DNA from: Paractinoplanes polyasparticus
Lineage (GTDB): Bacteria > Actinomycetota > Actinomycetes > Mycobacteriales > Micromonosporaceae
Assembly (NCBI RefSeq): GCF_019710575.1
Contig: NZ_JAHWFK010000069.1
Span: 1-46,622, forward strand
DNA length: 46,622 nucleotides
Direction of reading: 5' to 3'
Shown: one piece after another, positions 18,139 through 27,182 of the stretch
Layout: each line of letters starts with the position of its first letter
Numbering within the stretch: position 1 is the first letter of the stretch
The notes under the pieces: generated by a model
Database searches by the model: none
What the model saw: the letters and a program-made list of their open reading frames with translations, nothing else
Told to the model about the DNA's origin: nothing
Program-made: the position numbers and the translations under genes

Positions 18139-18982
18139 ATGGCGTGCAGCTCCGGCGGACTGGCGTGGCACCGCAAGCTCGCGTTGATGCTCCGCAATCC
18201 TCGCATCACGCTCACCTTTCAAATCCGTGAGCACGGCCGGACGCGCGACCCTGGGCTGGTCCTGTTCCAAGGCACCGCGGAAGTGCCGCTGACGCCCGAC
18301 CCGGCGATGGTGGACGCGCACTGGGAACGCGCCGCGCAGTTCGATTACACCCTGCCGCGTGGACTCTTCTGGGACTGGCTTCTTCGGGAATACCGCAATG
18401 AACGCGTCGCGATCACGCTTCGGGCTCACCGCGTCGCGCACTGGTCCCAGACTGACGGATCGGGACAACCGACGGTGACCGGTGAGCCCTGGCCGACCGA
18501 CCCGCCACCGCCTCAGCAACCGCCGGGCGGTGGCACTGCTCCCCGCATCGACCAGCGACGCCTGGAGACGCTGCTACAGCCGCTGTCGCATCGATTGCTG
18601 TCTTATTGCGGCAGTGGCGGCTTCCCCGTGGTGCTCCCGGTCACGGTGCGGTCGATCGACGCGGACGGCATCCGGCTCCAGGCCCCTGAAGGCATGCTGC
18701 CACTAGGAGGCCGGCGCGCCGGCTTCACAGCCCACGCTTTCGAACCCGGCCTCCTCGGGCTGGCGAATCGTGTCCACACCGGTTGGCTCGAGGTCGGCGA
18801 GGACGGATCCGTCCTCTACGCCGCACACACAATCGGGGCTGTCGACACCGTCGAACCGCACCGTGACCCTCCTGGCCAGCGGCCTGCTGCAGAAGCGCGA
18901 CCTGCGCCGGGCGCGCCGATCCGGTGCGTTGGCGAACTTGGCTCGGCTGAAGGCAGAGACTGCCGGTGCCGGAGAGGGCTGA
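18139..18982 (+). pseudogene. Frameshifted, 5'-incomplete PPOX-class (pyridoxamine phosphate oxidase-like) gene
   Basis: The reading frame from 18139 carries split-barrel flavin-binding features (LMLRNPRITLTFQI, GLVLFQGTAEVPL, PRGLFWDWLLREYRNERVAI) and a C-terminal domain (LPLGGRRAGFTAHAFEPGL). Around 18820 the frame breaks: the homologous ending PHTQSGLSTPSNRTVTLL... AGAGEG continues in another frame to the stop at 18982, consistent with one lost base after GVLYA-type sequence (here SVLYA). The start also lacks the usual first strands of the family, so the 5' end appears missing. It is most likely a recent pseudogene, although a sequencing error at the single indel would restore the C-terminal half. 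Confidence 0.7.
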
Positions 18983-19045
18983 ACGACGCACGAGCAGCCC
19001 CCTTCGCCCGCCGGCCCGGCACGTTGGGCGTCTGTGATCGTGCGC

Positions 19046-19405
19046 TCAGACGCGGATCGAGGAAGCCGCTTCCGAGAGCTTGCCCGTCACCTCGTACTCG
19101 CCGATGAAGACGTTCTTGACGTCGGTCGGATCGTGGGAAGCGAAGGTACGGGCATCCCGCCAGAAGCGGTCGAGACCGTAGGAGTTGGCGGTGCTTCGAG
19201 CGCCGGTCAACTCGTGGACACCGGCCGCCGCACCCAGCCCCGCCTCGACGCAAGCGACCTTGGCCCGCAGGCAGTCGACGACGGACATGGTCTCCTCGCT
19301 CGCGTCAGCGACGGAGAACAGCAGCGCCCGCGACGCGGCGAGTCGGCTGGACGTCTCGCCGACGCGGCGCGGCAGGTGGGTGGCAGCTTCGGTTCCTGAG
19401 GAGTC
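19046..19405 (-). pseudogene. C-terminal remnant of an acyl-CoA dehydrogenase/DszC-like monooxygenase
   Basis: The open minus-strand frame reads TEAATHLPRRVGETSSRLAA, then SRALLFSVADASEETMSVVD, and GLDRFWRDARTFASHDPTDV... IGEYEVTGKL. This is the C-terminal helical domain of acyl-CoA-dehydrogenase-like flavoproteins; the dszC/sfnB subgroup has the GL.R.WR.ART..SHDP motif. Only about 115 of roughly 400 residues remain. An in-frame stop lies just upstream and no start or N-terminal domain is present. An ATG at 19288 would give only 80 aa. It is a gene relic. Confidence 0.7.
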
Positions 19406-19664
19406 CGTTCACGCTGAGTGCAATCGATCACGAAGCCAGTCGGAGTGCCAGATGCACGGATCTGCCGACGATAGTGCACTCGATTGTGCTGGCAGTCAGT
19501 AGGTCGCTGCTGCTGGAAGTTGAATGGGCACGGGTCGCGACAAGGCGCGAGGTCCAGAACGTGCGAGTTCAGCAGACCAAAGTAGGGATTCGTCCGGCGA
19601 AATTCCATGCCATGTATCGAGCAGCCACGCCCAACGGCTCGCTGTGCGACGGTGGAGAACCGGC

Positions 19665-20321
19665 CTAGCCGATCGGCTGAGCGTCTGCGGCCAGCCGGAC
19701 CGCTGCGGCGACATCGGCGCGACCATCACGCCACAAATCGTCGGAGAGGGCGACCTCGACGCGGCTGTCGAAAGTCTTGTCATCGACGGTCTCTACCCAG
19801 TCTGCGAGGAGGTACAGGGCGGCTGGTGGGATGGTGAGGACATCGGCGGTAGTCAAACCGGCGGCGTCCCGGCGCAGGAAACCGCGAGCCTCGTCCGGGC
19901 CCAGTCGCAGGGTTCGACCAGTCGGCGCGAATCCGAGCCGGAGGAGCACGCTCCTCACCGCCTCATTCTCTTGGTGCACGTAGCCCATGACCGGTCGAGG
20001 TTCGGCGCAAAGCGCCTCGGCTACGGCAACTTTGAGGAGCACGGTGGCCAAACCGAAACCCCGAGCGATAGGGGCGAGGTGGAGCCCGCCCAACTCCCAG
20101 CGGGCAATCTCGTCGAGACCTTTGCCATCGGGCGCGAAATAACAAAGACCAACGAGTTCCGCGTCACGGTGCAGCGAGAGGAGTTGCCCCGCGTCGACAA
20201 GTTCGAAGAACTGGTTGCGCGCCATCGGCAGCACGAAGTCACCCAGGCTTGACGTGTGGAAGTCGTAAGCAGCGTCCCGCCCTGTAGGGGCAACACGTGC
20301 GATGAAGACTCCGTCAGTCAC
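19665..20321 (-). CDS. GNAT family N-acetyltransferase
   Basis: A 218-residue acyltransferase. The acetyl-CoA binding region reads GGLHLAPIARGFGLATVLLK (the family usually has an R/Q-x-x-G-x-G/A loop), followed by VHQENEAVRSVLLRLGFAPT, the usual NxxxxxxYxxxGF equivalent. The start is the GTG at 20321, preceded by GAGAAGG; a longer frame to 20477 has no support. The final 60 residues (LTTADVLTIPPAALYLLADW) extend beyond a minimal GNAT. The target amine is unknown. It is flanked by gene relics on both sides yet is itself intact. Confidence 0.8.
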   Translation of the reverse strand: MTDGVFIARVAPTGRDAAYDFHTSSLGDFVLPMARNQFFELVDAGQLLSLHRDAELVGLCYFAPDGKGLDEIARWELGGLHLAPIARGFGLATVLLKVAVAEALCAEPRPVMGYVHQENEAVRSVLLRLGFAPTGRTLRLGPDEARGFLRRDAAGLTTADVLTIPPAALYLLADWVETVDDKTFDSRVEVALSDDLWRDGRADVAAAVRLAADAQPIG

Positions 20322-20402
20322 AGGTACCCCTTCTCGTTGGTCGTCCTTCGTCCGATGACAACGTCGGGGAGACCTGCTGAGTTCATCTCGTAACCGTGGC
20401 CG

Positions 20403-20528
20403 ATCAGCCTCGGATGCTTCCCGCGTAATAGCCGGCCGACAACCCCAACCGCCGAGCGAGTTCCTTGATCGGCACACCCAGCCAGGTGCAACCGCCGGAT
20501 TTCAGCCCACTCCTCCAACTTGATCGCC
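20403..20528 (-). pseudogene. IS21-type istA transposase remnant (N-terminal HTH only)
   Basis: The minus strand reads KLEEWAEIRRLHLAG, and after a one-base frameshift GVPIKELARRLGLSAG, then a stop. Together these match the N-terminal helix-turn-helix of IS21-family IstA proteins (EEWAEIRRLH..G.PIK.IARRLG.S). Nothing of the integrase core or IstB follows, so only an element scar remains. Confidence 0.6.
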
Positions 20529-20867
20529 CCTCCAGAATCACGGAGGGGGCACTCCCAATCCGCCGCCAGAGGGTCAATCTCCAGCCGCCGTCGACAACTC
20601 ACTTCTCGAGCGTCGTGGACCGCAACCGGACGGACCGTCCGAGGGCAGTTCAACCGCCCCGGAAAGCAGATCGGGCGGGTCTCGCCCGGCCGAGGTCAGC
20701 CGATTTCGTGCTGCCCAGCGGTGGCGAATCTTGCCATCTGAGGGTGACGCTTTCCAGACGATTGGGGCGAAACTGTTCGTACGTCATGCGCCGATGAACT
20801 CGCGCGAGCTGCGGCCCGTCCACGTGGGTGGCAGCGCGAACCCGATCGAGCGAGGAAGGACCTGACC
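20529..20867. other. Intergenic region before the P450 gene
   Basis: No supported gene was seen. Short open frames on both strands show no recognisable motif. An AGGAAGGA ribosome-binding sequence for the P450 lies just before its ATG; its promoter is presumably here. Confidence 0.5.
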
Positions 20868-22103
20868 ATGGCCGACTACACAGAGGCCGAGGCCGTGTTA
20901 CGGCGGCCGGTGGCCACCATCACGCCAGAGTTCAAGGCGAGGTCTCCCGTTGGGTTGGCCGAGCTGCGGGCTGGTGGTCCGGTCCGACGCGTACGGCTGG
21001 GAAGTGGTCTCGAGGCCTGGGCCGTGCTCTCGTACGACGAAGCGCGGACTGCGCTCACCCATCCGCACTTGCTGACGAACCCCGAGCCGGCGCTGGCGGT
21101 GCTGGACGCGGCCGGCTTCACCTTGCACAAGGTTGGTGCCGGATTCGGCGCCTCCATGCTGTACTCGGACCCGCCGAACCACACGCGGCTGCGTCGGCTG
21201 GTGGCTCCGACGTTCAGCGCCCGCCGCATCGATCTGCTCGCCGACCGGATCCAGATGATCGCCGATGAGCTGCTGGACACGATGGCCCGGCAGGACGAGG
21301 TGGACCTGGTCGAGGCGTACTGTGCGCCCCTGCCGATGACCGTGATCTGCGAACTTCTCGGTGTGCCGGTCGAGGATCGCGCCCAGTTCCGCGCCTGGTC
21401 GCAGGCGCTGGTCGGCATCCCTTCGCCCGAGCAGCGCGAGAACGGCCTGCTCTTCAACCGCTACCTGGCCGGCCTGGTCGAACGCAAGCGGGCCGAGCCG
21501 GCGGACGACCTGCTGTCCGACCTCATCGCCCAGCACAACCAGGAGGACGGGCAGCTCTCGCTGGCCGAACTGATCGCGATGGCCGCGCTGCTGGTCGTCG
21601 CCGGTCACGACACCACCGTCAACCTGCTCGGCAACGCCATGATGGCGCTGCTCCGGCAGCCCGAGCAGGCGGATCTGCTGCGCTCGCGGCCCGATCTGCT
21701 TGCCAGGGCGGTTGATGAGTTCCTGCGTCTTGACTCGTCGGTCGAGCAGTCCACCCTCCGGTTCGCGCAGGAGGACCTCGAACTCGGCGGGGTGCAGATC
21801 CGCCGCGGTGACCTGATCATCGCCTATCTGGGTGAGGCCAGCCGGGACGCGCCGCAGGACGATGACGCCGATCCGGCGAAGCTTGATGTGAACCGTGTCA
21901 ACGCCCGGCACCTGGCCTTCGGGCACGGCATCCACCGCTGTGTCGGGGCGCCCTTGGCCCGGCTCGAGGCGAGCATCGCCATCGGCAGTCTCCTGCGCCG
22001 CTTCCCGCACCTGCAACCGGCGATCCCGCTGAGTGACGTGCCGTGGATCTTGGCCGGAATGATGCGCGGCCCGCAGCGACTTCCCGTCCGGCTCAAGGGC
22101 TAA
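20868..22103 (+). CDS. Cytochrome P450 (bacterial CYP, about 411 aa)
   Basis: A soluble heme-thiolate monooxygenase. The I-helix oxygen-activation motif AGHDTT is at 245-250, the K-helix EFLR at 284-287 and the heme loop FGHGIHRCVG has proximal Cys358. Length and the SDPPNHTRLRRLVAPTFS motif are typical of actinobacterial class I P450s that use ferredoxin. No ferredoxin or reductase gene is adjacent, so electrons must come from elsewhere. It is clearly a different subfamily from the two P450s at 38.8-41.8 kb, which carry AGEDTT and FCPGRN. A strong AGGAAGGA precedes the ATG. Substrate unknown. Confidence 0.95.
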   Translation: MADYTEAEAVLRRPVATITPEFKARSPVGLAELRAGGPVRRVRLGSGLEAWAVLSYDEARTALTHPHLLTNPEPALAVLDAAGFTLHKVGAGFGASMLYSDPPNHTRLRRLVAPTFSARRIDLLADRIQMIADELLDTMARQDEVDLVEAYCAPLPMTVICELLGVPVEDRAQFRAWSQALVGIPSPEQRENGLLFNRYLAGLVERKRAEPADDLLSDLIAQHNQEDGQLSLAELIAMAALLVVAGHDTTVNLLGNAMMALLRQPEQADLLRSRPDLLARAVDEFLRLDSSVEQSTLRFAQEDLELGGVQIRRGDLIIAYLGEASRDAPQDDDADPAKLDVNRVNARHLAFGHGIHRCVGAPLARLEASIAIGSLLRRFPHLQPAIPLSDVPWILAGMMRGPQRLPVRLKG

Positions 22104-22237
22104 GGACGGGCGTACAGCTCCTGCCTCCGTCAAGGGGCGTCGGGGAGACAGAACACCTTGAACGCCGTTACGCGTAGCACGCTGACCGCCGTGTCAGCCA
22201 TGAGCGTCCTTTAATGACCCAACCGAGAGGCATTCTG

Positions 22238-23263
22238 ATGTCGCATCACTTCGATACTCCGACCTCGATGGAAGACCCGCGTCTGAACCTGTGTGACTTC
22301 TACCTGTTCAGCGGGCGGCCGGGGTTCACTACCATGGCCATGGCGGTCAACCCCGAGGCCGACCTGGGCAAGGACGGGTTGTTCCGCGACGAAGGTGTCT
22401 ACACCTTCCGGTTCGACACCGATGGTGACGGGGTCGAAGACGTGTCGTTCAAGGTCCGGTTCAGTGCGGCCACCCACGCCGACAACGGTGATCACGAGCA
22501 GGCGTTCACCGTTGTCCGGGCAGAGGCAAGCGCCTCACGCAGCGGGGTCGACGGCGACGAGGTCGTCAGCGGGCACACCTCGCATCTCGCCGGCAATGGT
22601 GAGGTACGGGCCTTCACCGGGCAGGCCCGCGATGCTTTCGCCGGTAATGCGGGCGGCAACGAGGCGTTCCTGGCCGCGATCGCGCAGGGCCGTTACCTGC
22701 CTGAGGCGTTCGACAGCCGGGAGGATTTCTTCGGTCCCCGGCAGGTTGCCGTCATCGTGCTCGAGGTGCCCCACAGCATGATCGGGTCCGGTCAGGTGCA
22801 CGCCTGGGCCACCATCTCTCTGCACGGTCATGCCCCGGAACAGCAGGTGTCGCGATGGGGTCTGCCCCTGCTGACCCACCTGTACCTGACCACTGAAGAA
22901 CAGCGTGAGGCCTACAACAGGACCTCTTCGGAGGCAGACGACAGCCCGATCACCACCCAGATCGGCGCCGCGATCCAGAACATCACGACCCTGGCCGGCA
23001 CCACCGGTGATCCCGCGGCCTACGGCGAGCAGGTCCTCACCAGGTTCGGGGCACTCAACCTGCCCTACGAGATCGGGACACCGGCGGCGTTCACTCTTGC
23101 GGCGTTCAACGGCCGAGCACTGCGAGACAACGTCATGGACGTCATGCTGTCGCTGACGACGAACTCCCCGCTCGCCAACGGCTTCCACCCGGACCCGGAC
23201 CGAATCTCGAACGACTTCCCCTACTTCGACGTCGTCACCCACGCCGGGCGAGGCATAGAATGA
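22238..23263 (+). CDS. DUF4331 family protein
   Basis: A 341-residue protein opening with the family signature SHHFDTPTSMEDPRLNLCDF and containing the repeated core (YTFRFDTDGDGVEDVSFKV; RDNVMDVMLSLTTNSPLANG). There is no clear signal peptide, unlike many DUF4331 proteins annotated as secreted. The start ATG 22238 has GAGAGG eight bases upstream and directly begins the conserved HHFD block; a longer in-frame start at 22214 exists. Its stop overlaps the ATG of the antiporter gene (ATGA), so the two are translationally coupled. Biochemical role unknown. Confidence 0.85.
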   Translation: MSHHFDTPTSMEDPRLNLCDFYLFSGRPGFTTMAMAVNPEADLGKDGLFRDEGVYTFRFDTDGDGVEDVSFKVRFSAATHADNGDHEQAFTVVRAEASASRSGVDGDEVVSGHTSHLAGNGEVRAFTGQARDAFAGNAGGNEAFLAAIAQGRYLPEAFDSREDFFGPRQVAVIVLEVPHSMIGSGQVHAWATISLHGHAPEQQVSRWGLPLLTHLYLTTEEQREAYNRTSSEADDSPITTQIGAAIQNITTLAGTTGDPAAYGEQVLTRFGALNLPYEIGTPAAFTLAAFNGRALRDNVMDVMLSLTTNSPLANGFHPDPDRISNDFPYFDVVTHAGRGIE

Positions 23264-24480
23264 CCGAACTGTCCTACCAGAACCTGCTTCTCGTATGCGC
23301 GGTCGGAGCTCTCGTCCCGTTGGCGCTCGGCCTGCTGCCCAGGCTGCGGATTCCCTCAGTGGTGGTGGAGATCGGGGCGGGCATCGTGATCGGCCCCGCG
23401 GTGCTGGGTTGGGTTGAGGCAGACACCCCCGTCGTCGTCCTGAGCTGGCTCGGGCTGACCTTCCTGCTCTTCCTGGCTGGGCTCGAGATCGAGCCGCAGC
23501 GTCTGAAGGGATCGCTCGGCCGAGCAGCCGGAATCGGCTACCTGTTCTCCTTGCTCCTGGCGGCCCCGCTGGCACTTGCGGTCGCAGCGCTCGGGTGGGT
23601 GGACGACCCCGCTCTCCTCGCGATCATCTTGTCTACCACCGCGCTCGGCCTGGTGGTGCCGGTCATCAAGGACTCGGGCACCACCTCCGGCCCGTTCGGG
23701 CAAGCGGTCATCGTCGGCGCGACTGTCGCCGACGTCGGAGCGATCCTCCTTCTCTCGGTCCTCTTCGGTGCCGAAGGCGGCCCAGGCACGCGCAGTGGTC
23801 TTCTCATTACCTTCGCGCTGGTGGTGGTGGTCCTGACAGCCGCGCTCGGTCTCAGCGCCCGCTGGACTTATCTGCAGCGGGTGATCGTGTCTCTCCAGGA
23901 GACAACCGCGCAGATCCGTGTGCGACTGGCCGTAGTGCTTCTGGTTGGTCTCACTGCCCTCGCATCCGGGTTCGGGCTCGAGACGATTCTTGGTGCCTTC
24001 GTCGCCGGTGTCGTCATCAGCGTGCTCGATCGGGAGGGTGGTCAGCACCCGCATTTCCGGCCGAAGCTAGAGGCGGTCGGTTTCGGGCTGCTGATCCCGA
24101 TCTTCTATGTGACGACCGGCCTTCAGCTGGACATCAGCGGCCTCCTCTCCGACGGAGAGGCGCTGCTACGAGTTCCGGTCTTCCTGGTACTCATCCTTCT
24201 CGTACGTGGAATCCCGGCTGTCCTGTACCGACGCGAACTGGGGACGCGTCAGACGGCCGCCGCCGGCCTTCTCCAGGCAACCTCCCTGCCTTTCATTGTG
24301 GCCGCGACCCAGGTCGGCCTTGAACTGGATCTGATCGAACCGGCCACCGCTACGGGCCTCGTCAGTGCGGGCGTACTCTCAGTTGCCCTGTTCCCGGTCC
24401 TTGCCTTCACGATCCTGCGGACAGCCCCAGCCGAGAGCGACAACACCAGCCGCGAACACTCGCAGCTCAAGGTGGATTGA
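23260..24480 (+). CDS. CPA2-type cation:proton antiporter
   Basis: A polytopic inner-membrane protein of 406 aa with about 11-12 hydrophobic segments. The monovalent cation:proton antiporter-2 pattern is visible: FLLFLAGLEIEPQ, LSTTALGLVVPVIKDSG and the ion-binding segment GATVADVGAILLLS with one Asp preceded by Ala (electrogenic members usually have two acidic residues, electroneutral ones Asn-Asp). LETILGAFVAGVVISV and GLLIPIFYVTTGLQLD follow. It exchanges Na+ or K+ for H+ in pH or salt homeostasis. No TrkA/RCK regulatory domain is attached. It is co-translated with the DUF4331 gene and followed by a small membrane protein. Confidence 0.9.
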   Translation: MTELSYQNLLLVCAVGALVPLALGLLPRLRIPSVVVEIGAGIVIGPAVLGWVEADTPVVVLSWLGLTFLLFLAGLEIEPQRLKGSLGRAAGIGYLFSLLLAAPLALAVAALGWVDDPALLAIILSTTALGLVVPVIKDSGTTSGPFGQAVIVGATVADVGAILLLSVLFGAEGGPGTRSGLLITFALVVVVLTAALGLSARWTYLQRVIVSLQETTAQIRVRLAVVLLVGLTALASGFGLETILGAFVAGVVISVLDREGGQHPHFRPKLEAVGFGLLIPIFYVTTGLQLDISGLLSDGEALLRVPVFLVLILLVRGIPAVLYRRELGTRQTAAAGLLQATSLPFIVAATQVGLELDLIEPATATGLVSAGVLSVALFPVLAFTILRTAPAESDNTSREHSQLKVD

Positions 24481-24565
24481 ATCGGGGCTTCTCCCTGTCG
24501 ACCATCCACCTGTATCGCTCCTTCCCGCTCAGCCGGGCGGACAACTCTTCGACTCTGGGATCACG

Positions 24566-25264
24566 ATGAAAAGCGCTGCCGTTCCGCCGTCGCCGAGGAT
24601 GCCGACACCCGGCGAGCGGTCCGGCGATGATGTGCTCCGGGCCCAGATCCTGGGCCAAGAGCACTGGAGTCTGTTCGCTACCAGAGGTGCCGTCTGGCAG
24701 GAAATCTTCAGCCGGACGGCAACCTTTCTCGCCATCCTGTCGGCTACGGTCGTAGCGCTCTCGCTGGTGGTGCAGGCAACCGGCTTCGGGCTGAACTTCC
24801 GCGTCATCGCGCTCCTGGTGCTGCCGCTGGTCCTGCTTCTCGGCACCGCGACATACATAAGGCTGATCGAGGCGGACATCGAAGATGCCTGGCTCGTGAT
24901 CGGGATGAACCGCCTGCGGCACGCCTACGTCGAGCTCGTGCCCGGCATCGAGCGCTATCTGGTCATCGGCTTCTACGACGACGAAGCGAGCTTGCTGCAG
25001 ACCTACAGCTTCCGCCGGCGCGTCGGAGCCACCCACCTTTTCGCCGGCTCACCAAACGTCGTAGGCATCGTGAACGCGGTCTTCAGCGGTGTGCTCGCAG
25101 TCATCGTCGGCCAGGCGCTCGGTCTGACCACCTGGCTGCAAATCGCTATCGGCGTCGTCGTGGCGCTCTCAGCGGGGGCTCTGATGGTTGCCATCTTCGT
25201 CCGGCGACTGCGCAAGTTCCCACCAGACCTGGTGCCGCAATTCCCGCGGCCCTCAGAAGACTGA
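24566..25264 (+). CDS. Four-segment membrane protein of unknown function
   Basis: A 232-residue protein with two pairs of transmembrane helices: SATVVALSLVVQATG and VIALLVLPLVLLLGTATYI, then VVGIVNAVFSGVLAVIVGQA and LQIAIGVVVALSAGALMVAI. A cytoplasmic central region (VIGMNRLRHAYVELVPGIER) and polar ends flank them. The ATG at 24566 is chosen because the frame upstream overlaps the antiporter gene and looks like shadow sequence. It is 85 bases after the antiporter on the same strand, so probably in the same transcript. The family is not recognised. Confidence 0.75.
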   Translation: MKSAAVPPSPRMPTPGERSGDDVLRAQILGQEHWSLFATRGAVWQEIFSRTATFLAILSATVVALSLVVQATGFGLNFRVIALLVLPLVLLLGTATYIRLIEADIEDAWLVIGMNRLRHAYVELVPGIERYLVIGFYDDEASLLQTYSFRRRVGATHLFAGSPNVVGIVNAVFSGVLAVIVGQALGLTTWLQIAIGVVVALSAGALMVAIFVRRLRKFPPDLVPQFPRPSED

Positions 25265-25372
25265 CTGCATTGGTGGTGCGTCGGCGGTCCAGCTGCATTC
25301 CCGGCGGGCGGACCGCCGTCTCGATCGCCGTGTAGTCGTGCTGACCATTACGACCGACCTGGAGGCCGGCTG

Positions 25373-25849
25373 ATGAGTACCGAATTTGTGAAGGCGCGGC
25401 TCGATGCCTCGGCCAACGAGCGATTGATGGCGCTGGCCGAAGCCGGCGCAGCGGCGTTCGGTCACCAGGCATCCCTGGGGCTCGATGGCGGCGTGGCGCA
25501 GCTGGTACGGCTGCGTGTCGCACAGCTCAACCATTGCCCGTACTGCCTGACGGTCCACCAGGCTGCGGCGCATCGAGCCGGCATCGCGTTGCCCAAGATC
25601 AATGTTCTCACCGCATGGTGGGAGACCCAGCTCTTCACCGAAGCCGAAAAGGCAGCTCTGGCGTACGCCGAAGCACTTACCCTGGTCGCCCAATCCACCC
25701 GGCACCGGAGCTTCCAAGAGGTTCATGAGCGTCTTGCCGTGCACTTCAGTCAGGACGAAATTCTGGAACTCGCCGCAGTGGTCATCAACATGAACATCTG
25801 GACCCGCCTCAAGCTCGTGGAAGGGGCCATGCCGGTCGAGACCCCGTGA
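25373..25849 (+). CDS. Carboxymuconolactone decarboxylase/AhpD-like family protein
   Basis: A 158-residue helical protein with the AhpD-type redox motif HCPYCLTVHQAAAHRAG (CxxC near residue 55, followed by the conserved His). The second helical repeat is FSQDEILELAAVVINMNIWT. Family members are alkylhydroperoxidase partners or gamma-carboxymuconolactone decarboxylases; the intact CxxC favours a peroxidase-type thiol role. It is on the same strand as the antiporter group but 108 bases further, so co-transcription is possible, not shown. Confidence 0.88.
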   Translation: MSTEFVKARLDASANERLMALAEAGAAAFGHQASLGLDGGVAQLVRLRVAQLNHCPYCLTVHQAAAHRAGIALPKINVLTAWWETQLFTEAEKAALAYAEALTLVAQSTRHRSFQEVHERLAVHFSQDEILELAAVVINMNIWTRLKLVEGAMPVETP

Positions 25850-25858
25850 CCATCGGGT

Positions 25859-26285
25859 GGACTTGCGGCGGGCCGCCGGCTGGCCGGATACGCGGTGACG
25901 CTGGTCGGTCGCGACGAGGGTCGCGGTGCCTCTGCGGCCGAGGAGGTCGGAGGCCGTTTCCTGCGCGTCGATCTGTCCGTGCTGAGCGAGGTCCGCGCCT
26001 TGGCAGCCCTGCTGGCTGCCGAAGGGGCGGTCGACCGGCTCGTCGCCAACGTCGGCGGGATGTGGGTGCGACCGTGGACGACGGCCGACGGCATCGACGG
26101 CGTGTTCGCTCTGAACCATCTGTCGCCGCTCGTCCTCACCGAGAACCTGCTCGGATCCCTGCCCGCCGTCAGCCGGGTCGTGGCTGTCACGTCGTCGTCG
26201 ATCGCCACGATCCCGTGGAGCCGATTGTCTCTGCTTGCGACCGATCCGGGTTTGGAAGCCCGTTCCGGTCTGATCGTCGGCGCTG
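25859..26285 (+). pseudogene. Decayed short-chain dehydrogenase
   Basis: The frame reads GLAAGRRLAGYAVTLVGRDE, later VDRLVANVGGMWVRPWTTAD, then GVFALNHLSPLVLTENLLGS and VVAVTSSSIATIPWSR. These are the SDR cofactor helix, the NAG-equivalent strand and the catalytic-serine strand. The first strand with the TGxxxGIG motif is lost or out of frame (a TIG triplet precedes in another frame). No YxxxK catalytic pair follows; the frame runs into unrelated sequence. It lies ten bases after the AhpD-like gene. It is judged non-functional. Confidence 0.65.
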
Positions 26286-26427
26286 GGGGGATCCAACGCC
26301 GACCACTTGGTGGACCAGCTCACCCCGGCCCTGCGTGCGGCCGCGGCCAGTCTGACCGCCCGGACTCTGGCCGTCGCTCTGCGCTGAGCGGGTCGACCCG
26401 CCACCCCGTGCTGAGGGGCGCAGCTTG

Positions 26428-26724
26428 CTACGCGGCGGCGGCGTGAGCCGTCGTCGCGTAGTGCACGAAACGGGCGGTGGCGCGGGAGGACTCCTGCTTC
26501 CGCCAGACGAGCCGGATCGCGGCCGGGGCCAGCCCTTCGACCCGAAGGGCCACGACATCCGGCGGCATTCCGATGTGATCAAGGTGTGGCTTGGGCGGGA
26601 ACGCTATCGCGGTGCCGAGGCGGACATGCGCCACCATCTTCAGAGGGTCGTTGACTTCCGGTCCGGCCACGGCGCTGGGTTCACCGGCCGTCTCTCCCAG
26701 CCAGTACGAGCGTTCGGGTCTGCT
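26428..26724 (-). pseudogene. LysR-type regulator remnant (effector-domain C-terminus)
   Basis: On the minus strand, NDPLKMVAHVRLGTAIAFPP then HIGMPPDVVALRVEGLAPAA and IRLVWRKQESSRATARFVHY match the C-terminal half of a LysR substrate-binding domain. No LysR helix-turn-helix is found upstream; the frame extends to 26817 with unrelated-looking sequence. About 95 of roughly 300 residues remain. It may once have been divergent from the neighbouring SDR relic. Confidence 0.6.
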
Positions 26725-27182
26725 GCAGACTGGCACGGGCGACCGCTTGGCTGTCTCGAACGCTTGCGTGCGTCCTGCACGACCGCCGCAGCGAGCTGTC
26801 GCATCAGGTCGACCCACTGCTCAAAGCTTTCGCGAGTGGCGTGAACGGGGAAGACGACCAGCTCGACCGGGCCACTGGTCCTAGTGAGTTGCTTGAGCAC
26901 CTTCGCGTTGCTCTCGTCGACGATTGCCGCCACGATCAGCGCGCGGAGGAGACCACTGCTGCCTCCTCCGCGCGCATACACCCATGCGACCAGAACTCGC
27001 GCCTCACGGGCGATATCGCCAACCTCCGTGCCGAATAACCATGTCGGACGAGAGGCCTAACGACGGCGTTGTGCACTGTCTCTCAATTGAACTGCACAGA
27101 TGATCAATTCCTGGGTCTCGCAGCTGGGTATTTCTTGGTCGTTCGCATCTGTCCGGGCACGTACCTGGGGAAGGAGTCCGCC
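26725..27182. other. Region with unidentified minus-strand coding relic
   Basis: A minus-strand frame from 26981 reads VDESNAKVLKQLTRTSGPVE then LVVFPVHATRESFEQWVDLM and RQLAAAVVQDARKR. It has protein-like composition but no recognised family, and it loses coding character where the LysR relic begins in another frame. It is probably a fragment of another decayed gene. Nothing else is seen here. Confidence 0.35.
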
